Assembly (NCBI RefSeq): GCF_900156535.1
Contig: NZ_FTNV01000002.1
Coordinates: 186,001-250,000 of the forward strand
Source of the DNA: Roseovarius nanhaiticus
Lineage (GTDB): Bacteria; Pseudomonadota; Alphaproteobacteria; Rhodobacterales; Rhodobacteraceae
DNA: 64,000 bases
Direction of reading: 5' to 3'
Below, piece after piece: positions 33,810 through 42,038 of the stretch. The stretch's first letter is position 1, and each line of letters starts with the position of its first letter. A program made the position numbers and the translations under genes. The notes under the pieces are model-generated. The model was not told the DNA's origin and ran no database searches. It was given only the letters and a program-made list of their open reading frames with translations.

Positions 33810-36634
33810 TTGCCTACCTTCCATGCGAGTGTGTCTGGGCCGGTGCCGACCGGGGAGTTTTGAGCGGGCGTGATTGGATGCGCCTCGGCGGGGGCGGGCA
33901 CCTTTTCGAGCTTCACGCGCAGATCGAACCAGGCGGCTTGGCCGGTAATGGGATCGGAGTTGGACCATCGCAGCCCGTCGCCCTTGGGCGGGAGCAATTC
34001 GTGGATGAGATGATTGAGAAGAAAGCCTTTGGTGCTCTCGGGGGCGCCCTCCCTCAGCGCCCAGGCGCCCTTGCGCTTGCCGATGGCGTTCCATGTCCAG
34101 ACGGTATGCGGGTTGAGCGCGGCCATATGCGCGACGGGCACGGTGATTTCGCCATGGGCAGAGGTGACGTACGCCCAGTCGCCATCCTTGAACCCGTGCT
34201 TTTCGAATAGCTGCGTCGGCAGGTAGAGTGGGTTATGCCCGTGGATCTGGCGGAGCCACGCGTTCTGGCTGCCCCAGGAGTGGTACATCGCCATGGGGCG
34301 TTGGGTCAGCGCGTGGATCGGGTATTCGGCCTCATCGACGTGGCCGTCCTCGAGCGGGGCATACCAGATGGGCAGCGGATCCATCGTGGCCTTGATCCGC
34401 TCGCGCAGATCGTCCGGGGGCTGGCGGTCGCCGTGGCCCTCCGCGGCGCGTTGGAAGCGGCGCAGCGGCTCGGAATAGAGCTCGAATATATAGGGCTGTG
34501 GCGCGTCGAAGATGCCGATCTTCACCGCCCAGTCCTGATAGGCCATGTTCCATGGCTTGTAGTATTGCGCATCCTCAGGGATGTGCTGGACGCAGAAACC
34601 GCCGTTCCGGATATAGCTGTCCAGCTGCGCCTCATTGGGGGCGCCGCGCCCGTGGGTCAGGCCGTGTTCGCCCATGCGCCAGCCGGCAAGCGGGCCGATG
34701 CCGGGCTTGCGCTCGTGATGGGTGATGTAGTCGGCGTAATCGGCATATTTCTGGCCGCCATCTTCGGTGACGAAACCGGGCAGGTTCAGGCGCGCACCCA
34801 GATCGCACAACGTCGATTGAAAGCCGCGCACGTCGCGGTCGGGCGCGACTACGGGCCAACGGATGGCATCCGCGGCGCCGTTCGGCTCGCTGATCGGGCG
34901 GTCGAGGAGCGAGATGCAGTCGTAGCGCTCGAGATAGGTCGTGTCGGGCAGGATGAGGTCGGCATAGGCGACCATCTCGCTGCTATAGGCGTCGGAATAG
35001 ATGATGCGGGGGATGACATACTCGCCGTTCTCGTCCTTGTCCGTCAGCATCTGCATGACGCCTGACGTGTTCATCGACGAATTCCACGCCATGTTAGCCA
35101 TGTAGAGGAACAGGGTGTCGATCTTGTAGGGGTCCCCCGCATGCGCGTTCGAGATGACCATGTGCATCAGCCCATGCGCGCTCAGCGGGTTCTCCCATGT
35201 AAAGGCCTTGTCGATGCGCGCCGGGCTGCCATCGGATTTCAGGCAGAGATCCTCGGGGCCCATCGGATAGCCCAGATGCGGGCCATCGAGCGGCTTGCCG
35301 GGGCTAGTGTTGCTGTGCGGGCGCGGGTGGATATGCGCAGGCTTGGGGTATGGCGGCTTGAACCGCATGCCGCCGGGCACCTCGACCGTCCCGAGCAGGA
35401 TCTGCAGCATGTGCAGCGCGCGGCAGGTCTGGAACCCGTTGGAATGGGCCGAGATGCCGCGCATCGCGTGAAAGCTGACCGGGCGGCCCGTCATGGTCTG
35501 GTGCGTCTCGCCGCGGAAATCGGTCCATTCGCGGTCCAGCGTGATCGCCTCGTCGAAGGCGACGCGGGCCAGTTCGGCGGCGATCGCGCGGATCTTCAGC
35601 GCAGGTATGCCGCAGCGTTCGGCCACGGCCTCGGGAGCGTATTGCGGATCAAGGTATCGCTCGGCCATGAGATGCATCACGGGGCGATGCGTGACGCCTG
35701 CCGCGCGGTGGGTGCCATGCAGGTCCGGGCGGATGCCCTTTGCGTCGAACGCCGCGAGCTTGCCGGTGTTCCGGTCGATCACCTGTGGCTTGCCCTCGCC
35801 ATCCCGCAAGAACAATCCATGCTCGGGCGATTTCAGATCGCCGTTCACCAGCACCGGCGCGTTGGTGTAGCGCGCAAGGTAGTCGAGGTCGATCCGGCCC
35901 GTGCGCATCAGCTCGTGCACCAGCGCGAGGATGAAGAGGCCATCGGTGCCCGGCGTGATGCCGACCCAGTCATCGGCCACGGCATTATAGCCCGAGCGGA
36001 TCGGATTGACGCCGATGACACGCGCGCCGCGCGCCTTGATCTTGCCGATACCCATCTTGATCGGGTTGCTGTCGTGATCCTCGGCCACGCCGAAGAGCAT
36101 GAATAGCCTGGTATGCTCCCAATCGGGGCTGCCGAACTCCCAGAAGGCGCCGCCCATCGTGTATATGCCCGCCGCCGCCATGTTGACCGAGCAGAAGCCG
36201 CCATGCGCCGCGTAATTCGGGGTGCCGAAGTTTTGCGCCCAGTAGCTGGTAAAGCTTTGCGACTGGTCGCGCCCGGTAAAAAATGCCAGCTTCTCGGGTG
36301 CCTCGGCGCGCAGAGGCGCGAGCCAGTCCGTGGCGAGCGAGAGTGCCTCGTCCCAGCTGATTTCCTCGAACTCGCCCGATCCGCGCGGCCCCGTGCGTTT
36401 CAAGGGCGCGCGCAGCCGAGCGGGTGAATTGTGCTGCATGATCCCGGCACTGCCCTTGGCGCAGAGCACACCCTTGTTGATCGGGTGATCCCGGTTGCCC
36501 TCGATATAGGCAACCTTCCCATCCTTCATGTGCACATCGATCCCACAACGGCAGGCGCACATATAGCAGGTGGTCTTGCGCACCTCGTCCGAGACGGGCG
36601 GGCTGAGATCGAGATCGGGCTGGGGATGCATCAC
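33806..36634 (-). CDS. soeA: Sulfite dehydrogenase molybdoprotein SoeA
   Basis: 942-residue DMSO-reductase-family enzyme with bis-MGD. The [4Fe-4S] site is C23, C26, C30 and C58 (TCYMCACRCG ... GVLCAKG). C148 in GGFCSVN is a plausible molybdenum ligand. There is no twin-arginine signal, so the enzyme is cytoplasmic, which fits SoeA (sulfite to sulfate, electrons to quinone via SoeB and SoeC) and argues against periplasmic DMSO or polysulfide reductase. The N-terminal region also reads like Ruegeria-type SoeA as I remember it. An inverted repeat lies 72 bases upstream. The Moco genes mobA, mobB and moeA are at the far end of the window. Confidence 0.82.
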   Translation of the reverse strand: MMHPQPDLDLSPPVSDEVRKTTCYMCACRCGIDVHMKDGKVAYIEGNRDHPINKGVLCAKGSAGIMQHNSPARLRAPLKRTGPRGSGEFEEISWDEALSLATDWLAPLRAEAPEKLAFFTGRDQSQSFTSYWAQNFGTPNYAAHGGFCSVNMAAAGIYTMGGAFWEFGSPDWEHTRLFMLFGVAEDHDSNPIKMGIGKIKARGARVIGVNPIRSGYNAVADDWVGITPGTDGLFILALVHELMRTGRIDLDYLARYTNAPVLVNGDLKSPEHGLFLRDGEGKPQVIDRNTGKLAAFDAKGIRPDLHGTHRAAGVTHRPVMHLMAERYLDPQYAPEAVAERCGIPALKIRAIAAELARVAFDEAITLDREWTDFRGETHQTMTGRPVSFHAMRGISAHSNGFQTCRALHMLQILLGTVEVPGGMRFKPPYPKPAHIHPRPHSNTSPGKPLDGPHLGYPMGPEDLCLKSDGSPARIDKAFTWENPLSAHGLMHMVISNAHAGDPYKIDTLFLYMANMAWNSSMNTSGVMQMLTDKDENGEYVIPRIIYSDAYSSEMVAYADLILPDTTYLERYDCISLLDRPISEPNGAADAIRWPVVAPDRDVRGFQSTLCDLGARLNLPGFVTEDGGQKYADYADYITHHERKPGIGPLAGWRMGEHGLTHGRGAPNEAQLDSYIRNGGFCVQHIPEDAQYYKPWNMAYQDWAVKIGIFDAPQPYIFELYSEPLRRFQRAAEGHGDRQPPDDLRERIKATMDPLPIWYAPLEDGHVDEAEYPIHALTQRPMAMYHSWGSQNAWLRQIHGHNPLYLPTQLFEKHGFKDGDWAYVTSAHGEITVPVAHMAALNPHTVWTWNAIGKRKGAWALREGAPESTKGFLLNHLIHELLPPKGDGLRWSNSDPITGQAAWFDLRVKLEKVPAPAEAHPITPAQNSPVGTGPDTLAWKVGK

Positions 36635-36705
36635 TGCGATTTTCGGCCTATTGCTGGGGCGAGAGGCTGCGGTTTACTCGTGCTGCGGCGGCCTTTTTCA
36701 AGGCT

Positions 36706-36754
36706 GATCCAAGCATATGCGGCGCGCGTTTGTCACGGACCTTTTGCTTGGATC
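36706..36754. promoter_or_regulatory. Inverted repeat upstream of soeA
   Basis: Perfect 9-base arms GATCCAAGC and GCTTGGATC separated by 31 bases, centred about 95 bases before the soeA start. No T-tract follows in either direction, so an operator or looped site is more likely than a terminator. Chance cannot be excluded. Confidence 0.35.
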
Positions 36755-36780
36755 GATCGCTGCGCATTGACGCGGCCCGC

Positions 36781-37359
36781 TCAGCCCCAGCCTTCGGTCA
36801 GCTCATCGGATTTGCGCCGTTCGCGCCGGTTGCGGAATTTGCGCCAGCGCGCCCAGATGCCCCAGACGAACGCCGCCAGAACCGTCAGCAGAATGATGTT
36901 GAACCATGGGATAATGCGCACGTCCGGACCGGCGACCGGCTTGACGGAAACGGCGTTGGGATAAATCGACAGGAATTCGTTGCGCCATCCGTAATGCGTG
37001 ATCGACACCCATTGCGCGACGGCCGCGCTACGGGTCGAGACAAGGTCCGACGCCTCGGCCTGCAGATTGGCCGTGTCGAACTTGAAATAGGGCGGCCAGC
37101 CCCAGCCCGTATCCTCGTTGCGATAGATCATCGGCTTGCCGCTCTCCAGAAAGGTCTGGATGAAAAACACGTCCCGGTTGGTCGGCGCGCCCGTCTCGCT
37201 GCTTGGGGGATTGGCCCAGAAGAACGGATAGTCGAAATCCTCGCGCGTTTCGTAGGTGTCGGTGATGCGCACGATGTCGTGCTGCGGCAGCGTATAGTGC
37301 AGGAATGCCAGAACGACCGCCCAGAACGCGCCCCAGAAAACCCATTTCACATAGACCAT
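36781..37359 (-). CDS. DUF1523 family membrane protein
   Basis: 192 residues. An N-terminal membrane anchor (about 5-23) precedes a mostly polar domain containing RITDTYETRED and FFIQTFLESGKPMIYRNEDTGWGWPPYFKFD, patterns I associate with DUF1523. A second membrane helix (about 148-168) and a basic tail follow, so the central domain should be periplasmic. It lies downstream of a small membrane gene with a 13-base gap. The function is unknown. Confidence 0.8.
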   Translation of the reverse strand: MVYVKWVFWGAFWAVVLAFLHYTLPQHDIVRITDTYETREDFDYPFFWANPPSSETGAPTNRDVFFIQTFLESGKPMIYRNEDTGWGWPPYFKFDTANLQAEASDLVSTRSAAVAQWVSITHYGWRNEFLSIYPNAVSVKPVAGPDVRIIPWFNIILLTVLAAFVWGIWARWRKFRNRRERRKSDELTEGWG

Positions 37360-37372
37360 TCCGGGCCCCTTT

Positions 37373-37639
37373 TCAGTTGAAATTCGTCAGGTAAATGACC
37401 ACCGCCACCACCGTCACGGGGATAACGTAGACGCCGAAGATCAGTTTCCGGCGCAAGGAACTATCGTACTCCTTCAGTCCCGCCTCGACGAACTCCTCCT
37501 CGCTGCCGGGCTTGCCCTGGATCAGCCATTCGGCCTCCAGCTTGCCGCGGCGCACCTGCCGGGAATAGATCGACAGCACGGCATAGATCAGCGTCAGGAT
37601 AGCTCCGCCGAAGACGATCAGTTTCAAAAGTGCGGCCAT
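37373..37639 (-). CDS. Small two-helix membrane protein
   Basis: 88 residues with membrane segments at about 5-23 and 66-85 and an acidic loop between them. No family recognised. I start at the ATG at 37639 (MAALLKLIVFGG); the frame upstream to 37735 is Arg/Pro-rich and unlike the rest. It is probably co-transcribed with the DUF1523 gene downstream. Confidence 0.65.
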   Translation of the reverse strand: MAALLKLIVFGGAILTLIYAVLSIYSRQVRRGKLEAEWLIQGKPGSEEEFVEAGLKEYDSSLRRKLIFGVYVIPVTVVAVVIYLTNFN

Positions 37640-37800
37640 GATGCGTCCCCTCCGGATGCGCTGTCCCCTTGTAGGGCGGATCGGGGGGTTTGGAAACAGG
37701 ATGTGGTGGAAGGCGGATGGACAGCGTGCCGTCAATTGCCGTTGAGGGCGACGGGAGCTTGCTTCACCGTGGCTTCGGACGCCAGACAGGACGGCTTGCC

Positions 37801-38276
37801 ATGCGCGATGAATTCGAAGGGCAAAAGGCGGCGATCCGGATCGTAGCCCATGCGGCGGGGGTATGGATCGCGCTTCTGGCCCTGTATCAGCTTGCGACGA
37901 TCTTCCGCTTCAACATCTTGGCAGCATACACGATCCCCATCGCGTTGCTGCTACCACTGATCTTCGCGCCCAAGGTTGCGAGGGCGTGTCAGGCACGGCT
38001 GGGGCCGGGGGCGACAGATATTGCCGCGATGGTGTTGATGGCCGCGCCGGCTGCGCTTTGGCCGCGTTCATCATCGAGATTGGCATCATCGCCAGCCTGA
38101 TGTCCCGGCGCAGGGCCGTGGCCTTGCCGATGCTACTTGAGCGCATATTCAACCAAGGGACGACGATCATCATTTTCGGGCCGATCCGTTTCTGGATGAT
38201 GGGCGGTTTGGTCGGCGGACTCAGCGCTTTCGCCGTCGCCGCTCTCGCGCGGCGCATGGTCCCGAAACCAAGATAG
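37801..38276 (+). pseudogene. Membrane protein gene with a one-base frameshift
   Basis: An ATG at 37801 opens a frame encoding two membrane helices (residues about 12-35 and 40-58) and reads on as hydrophobic sequence to about 38055. It then turns into unlike Arg/Ser-rich residues and stops near 38100. The missing continuation (AAFIIEIGIIASLM ... RRMVPKPR, with further hydrophobic stretches) is in the frame shifted by one, ending at 38276. The break lies in GCGCTTTGG at 38053-38061 and is explained by loss of one T. Either an inactivated gene or a sequencing error. Intact, the product would be ~158 residues. Confidence 0.65.
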
Positions 38277-38339
38277 GAGGACCGCCTTATCAAGGCGCGT
38301 TCGTCTTGAAGTCGATGGGCAGCATCACGCGCGGAACGC

Positions 38340-38370
38340 AAAAAAGGCGGCCCATAACAGGCCGCCTTTC
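38340..38370 (-). terminator. Terminator after creatinase gene
   Basis: Hairpin GGCGGCC / GGCCGCC with flanking AAA/TTT pairs and a 7-base loop. On the minus strand it is followed by six T, so it ends creatinase transcription. It can partly serve the plus strand too. Confidence 0.88.
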
Positions 38371-38391
38371 TAGATTAAATGGCGTTCGGCC

Positions 38392-39600
38392 TTAGCCGAC
38401 GACGTTGAACTCCGGCCCGTAGGGATAGCCGGTGATATCCTCGTTGCCGTCCTCGGTGATGATCAACACGTCATGCTCGCGGTAGCCGCCTGCACCAGGC
38501 TGGTCGTCGGCGATGGTCAGCATCGGCTCCATCGAGATGACCATGCCGGGCTCGAGCACCGTGTCGATATCCTCGCGCAGCTCCAGGCCCGCCTCGCGGC
38601 CGTAGTAATGCGACAGGACACCAAAGCTGTGGCCGTAGCCGAAGGTGCGGTACTGCAGCAGCTGGCGCTCTTCGAGGAAATCGTTGATCTTGTGCGTGAT
38701 CTCCGAGCAGGACGCGCCGGGCTTGAGCAGGCTCATGCCATATTCATGCGCGGCCACGTTCGCCTCCCAGATCTTGAGCGACGCATCGTCGACCTCGCCC
38801 ACGAACATCGTGCGCTCCAGCGCGACGTAATAGGCGCTGATCATCGGGAAGGTGTTGAGCGACAGGATATCGCCATGTTCCAGCTTGCGCGCGGTGACGG
38901 GGTTGTGCGCGCCGTCGGTGTTGATGCCGGACTGGAACCAGACCCATGTGTCGCGGTATTCCGCATCGGGGAATTCCTTGGCGATCTCCAGCTCCATCGC
39001 GTCGCGGCCTGCCATGGCGACGTCGATCTCGCGGGTGCCGATCTTGACCGCGTCCTTGATCGCGTAGCCGCCCACGTCTGCCACCTTACAGCAGCGGCGG
39101 ATCAAATCCAGCTCGGCCTGGCTTTTCGCCATGCGCTGCACCATCGTGGTGGGGGCGATATCGACCGATTTCGACGGCTTGAGGAAGCTGTCCATCTTGG
39201 ACTTTTGCAGCAGCGTCAGGTGATCGGCCTCGTAGCCGACAACTTTGCCCTCGCCCGACACGGACAGGATCGCGCGCCAGTAATTGTCGCGCTGCCAGTC
39301 AGTATACGTGATATTGTCGCCATGGCAGCGGCGCCAGGGCTGGCCCGCGTCGATGCCGGCCGAAATGGTCACATCCTGATCGGCGGTGACGACAAGGCCG
39401 TAGGGACGGCCAAAGGCGCAATAGAGAAAGCCCGAATAGTAGGCGATGTTGTGCATTGAGGTGAAGACAGCCACATCGACCCCAAGGTCGTTCATGCGGG
39501 CGCGCAGACCTTTGAGACGGGCCTCATATTCGGCAGCCTCGAACTGGAGGGGTGCCTTTTCACCATTGTGAAAGCGATACATTTCAGGACGTGCAGTCAT
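38392..39600 (-). CDS. Creatinase (creatine amidinohydrolase)
   Basis: Hydrolyses creatine to sarcosine and urea. The 402-residue protein has the two-domain pita-bread fold and resembles Pseudomonas creatinase closely throughout. Catalytic/binding residues fall at the same numbers as in the Pseudomonas enzyme: H232 (GAHNP), E262, H324 (GYGHSFG), R335 and E358 (SMEPM). The metal ligands of true M24 peptidases are not all present, as expected for creatinase. A terminator follows. No sarcosine oxidase or urease is in view. The alternative, an ectoine hydrolase (DoeA), fits less well. Confidence 0.9.
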   Translation of the reverse strand: MTARPEMYRFHNGEKAPLQFEAAEYEARLKGLRARMNDLGVDVAVFTSMHNIAYYSGFLYCAFGRPYGLVVTADQDVTISAGIDAGQPWRRCHGDNITYTDWQRDNYWRAILSVSGEGKVVGYEADHLTLLQKSKMDSFLKPSKSVDIAPTTMVQRMAKSQAELDLIRRCCKVADVGGYAIKDAVKIGTREIDVAMAGRDAMELEIAKEFPDAEYRDTWVWFQSGINTDGAHNPVTARKLEHGDILSLNTFPMISAYYVALERTMFVGEVDDASLKIWEANVAAHEYGMSLLKPGASCSEITHKINDFLEERQLLQYRTFGYGHSFGVLSHYYGREAGLELREDIDTVLEPGMVISMEPMLTIADDQPGAGGYREHDVLIITEDGNEDITGYPYGPEFNVVG

Positions 39601-39705
39601 TTCGACCTTCCTTCTACAGAAAGATCCCGGCGTTCAGGACTGTTGATGTAAATGGCCTTGGCCCATAGATCCGGGCGAGCGGCGCCACCGCTCCGGCTGA
39701 CGCTA

Positions 39706-39736
39706 ATCTTGCCGATCTCGCGGATTCTGGCAAGAT
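39706..39736. promoter_or_regulatory. Inverted repeat between creatinase and peptidase genes
   Basis: Perfect 8-base arms ATCTTGCC and GGCAAGAT with 15 bases between, in the 143-base divergent intergenic region. The right arm touches the possible ATG at 39735. A candidate operator for one or both genes. Confidence 0.4.
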
Positions 39737-39743
39737 GTTTTGC

Positions 39744-40754
39744 ATGACCCAAGCGCATAAACGTAGCGGCGGCCCCGGCGCGCTGAACCTGATCACCGAT
39801 GTCGCGGGGCTCCGTGTCGGCAATGCAGCCGATGCGCGGATCAAGAGCGGCGTCACGGTTCTGTGCGCAGACACACCCTTCACCGCCGGCGTGCATGTGA
39901 TGGGCGGCGCGCCCGGCACGCGCGAGACGGACCTGCTCGCGCCGGACCGCACGGTGCAACAGGTCGATGCGCTGGTCCTATCGGGCGGCTCGGCATTTGG
40001 GCTGGATGCAGCGTCGGGTGTTGCGGACGCGCTGGCGGCGGAGGGGCGCGGCTTTGCGGTGGGCGCAGCGCGCGTGCCCATTGTGCCGGGCGCGATCCTT
40101 TTTGATCTGTTGAATGGCGGCGACAAGGATTGGGCCGAAAACCCGTATAAGCGGCTGGGGCGCGAGGCGTTCAAGGCGCAGGGTGCGCAGTTCGATCTGG
40201 GCAGCACGGGCGCGGGTGCGGGCGCGCTGACTGCAACTCTGAAAGGCGGGCTTGGGTCGGCGTCCTTTGTGCTGCCCTCGGGCCATACCGTTGGCGCACT
40301 GGTTGCGGTGAATGCGCTGGGGTCGGCGACCGTGGACTCGGGGCCACATTTCTGGGCCGCGCCGTTCGAAATCGCAGGCGAGTTCGGCGGATTGCGCGCG
40401 GCGCAGGAATTTGGGGAGGTTCACACGCCGCGCACCAAGATGGACGGCGGCAACACGACGATCGCCATCGTTGCCACCGATGCCGCGCTCGACCAATCGC
40501 AATGCACGCGTCTGGCCATCGCGGCGCATGATGGTATGGCGCGGGCGCTGATCCCGTCTCACACGCCGATGGATGGCGATCTGGTCTTTGGGGTCAGCAC
40601 TGGCGCGCGGCCTCTTGAGGATGCGTCCGGCGCTGTGCTGCTGGGCCATGCCGCGGCCACCTGCCTTGCCCGTGCCATCGCGCGGGCGGTCTATCTGGCG
40701 CGTCCCGCGCCCGGTGACGTCATGCCCTGCTGGCGCGACCAGTTTGGTCGCTGA
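39744..40754 (+). CDS. P1 (DmpA-type, S58) family aminopeptidase
   Basis: 336-residue N-terminal-nucleophile hydrolase of the DmpA/BapA group. These split themselves into two chains; the break is expected in MDGGNTTIAIV, before a threonine at about 238. LITDVAGLRVGNA at the start and VDALVLSGGSAFGLDAASGV near 75 are family signatures. An alternative ATG at 39735 adds three residues; neither has a strong ribosome site. The substrate (beta-peptides or N-terminal D/L amino acids) is open. It diverges from creatinase. Confidence 0.85.
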   Translation: MTQAHKRSGGPGALNLITDVAGLRVGNAADARIKSGVTVLCADTPFTAGVHVMGGAPGTRETDLLAPDRTVQQVDALVLSGGSAFGLDAASGVADALAAEGRGFAVGAARVPIVPGAILFDLLNGGDKDWAENPYKRLGREAFKAQGAQFDLGSTGAGAGALTATLKGGLGSASFVLPSGHTVGALVAVNALGSATVDSGPHFWAAPFEIAGEFGGLRAAQEFGEVHTPRTKMDGGNTTIAIVATDAALDQSQCTRLAIAAHDGMARALIPSHTPMDGDLVFGVSTGARPLEDASGAVLLGHAAATCLARAIARAVYLARPAPGDVMPCWRDQFGR

Positions 40755-40853
40755 GGGGCCGCGAAGATGCCTCGGAACGCGCCACACTTGCGCGCCGCGG
40801 CGTTAATCGGGATAAGACCACCGTCCGAACCCGCATAAAGGCCCGCATCGACC

Positions 40854-41966
40854 GTGTTCACCTCCCTGCCCCGCCTCGGCGCCCGCGTCATCGCCCTGCT
40901 CCTTCTGCTGCTGGCAACCCTGCCCGCCACCGCGCAGAACAGCGACGTGCCGATCCCCGAGATGGACATCCAAGGGCCGCTGGTCTTCTTGACCAAGGAA
41001 TCGCCGCCCTTTTCCTTTGTCGGCGCAAATGGCGCGTGGAGTGGGATCACCATCGACGCCGTGACCAATATCGCAAGCGATCTGGGCTATGAAGTCGAGT
41101 GGCGCGAGGACACGCTGCCCGGCATGCTGAGCCAGGTCGAGGCGGGCACGGTAGACGGCGCCGCCGCTGCGATCACCATCACCCCGGCGCGCGAGGCCGA
41201 GCTGGACTTTACCTTTCCCTTCTACACGACCGGCCTTGGCATCGCGATCGACCCCGATGCAGGTAGCGGATGGCTGCAAGTCGTCCGCAACATGTTCACA
41301 TGGCAATTCGCCGTTGCCATTGCCACGCTTTCGACCGTGCTCCTGATCGCGGGCGCGGCGATGTGGTTTTTCGAGCGCGGCCATAACGAAGAATTCCCTC
41401 GCGATCCGGTTCAGGGGCTCGGCGACGGCTTTTGGTGGGCGGCGGTGACGATGACCACCGTTGGCTATGGCGACAAGGCGCCGCGCACTCTGGGCGGACG
41501 CATCGTGGGGCTGATCTGGATGTTCACCGCGATGCTGATCGTCGCCAGCTTTACCGCTGCCATCGCCGCCTCGCTGACTGTGGGCAGCCTCGGCAATCCG
41601 ATCCAGGGCGTGACGGACCTGAAGAATTACCGCATCGGCGTCGTCGAGAACAGCACCGGCGCGGACGAGATGGTGGGCCGCGGCATCCGCATCAGCCGCT
41701 ATGACGGCCCGCGCGAAGCGCTCGACGCGCTGGTCGCGGGCGAGGTCAGTGCCTTTGTCTATGACCGGCCTTTGATGCAGTGGATCGTCACACAAGAATA
41801 CGAGAGTGACATCCGTATCCTTGAGGATGAAATCGGCCGCCAGGACTATGGCATCGCGCTGCCCACCGATTCCGAGCTGCGCGAGCCGATGAACCGCGCG
41901 CTGCTGAGTTATCTGCGCACCGATGCCTGGAGCCGGGTGCTCGACAGCTATGTACCGGGCCGCTGA
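40854..41966 (+). CDS. GluR0-like ligand-gated potassium channel
   Basis: 370 residues. A signal peptide (1-27) is followed by the first half of a periplasmic-binding domain (about 40-135, with ITPAREAELDFTFPFY including the ligand-binding Arg113). Then come a membrane helix (about 150-172), a re-entrant pore loop with the K+ filter TVGYGD at 202-207, a second helix (about 214-242), and the second half of the binding domain (about 245-368). This is the split layout of prokaryotic ionotropic glutamate receptors such as GluR0. It should be a tetrameric ligand-gated K+ channel; the ligand is unknown. No transporter partners are adjacent. Confidence 0.9.
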   Translation: MFTSLPRLGARVIALLLLLLATLPATAQNSDVPIPEMDIQGPLVFLTKESPPFSFVGANGAWSGITIDAVTNIASDLGYEVEWREDTLPGMLSQVEAGTVDGAAAAITITPAREAELDFTFPFYTTGLGIAIDPDAGSGWLQVVRNMFTWQFAVAIATLSTVLLIAGAAMWFFERGHNEEFPRDPVQGLGDGFWWAAVTMTTVGYGDKAPRTLGGRIVGLIWMFTAMLIVASFTAAIAASLTVGSLGNPIQGVTDLKNYRIGVVENSTGADEMVGRGIRISRYDGPREALDALVAGEVSAFVYDRPLMQWIVTQEYESDIRILEDEIGRQDYGIALPTDSELREPMNRALLSYLRTDAWSRVLDSYVPGR

Positions 41967-42038
41967 GGCGGTCCGGCTGGACAAGCCGACTGCAAGGTGC
42001 TTTGCCTTGCAGCAGAGACAATCGAAAGGATGCATGAC

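Noticed and set aside
33806-36634. DMSO reductase, formate dehydrogenase or polysulfide reductase instead of SoeA
   Set aside because: No twin-arginine signal on SoeA or SoeB, and the subunit order and N-terminal region fit sulfite dehydrogenase better; not excluded without a tree.
38392-39600. Ectoine hydrolase (DoeA) or Xaa-Pro peptidase call
   Set aside because: All five creatinase residues sit at the exact Pseudomonas positions and no ectoine genes are nearby.
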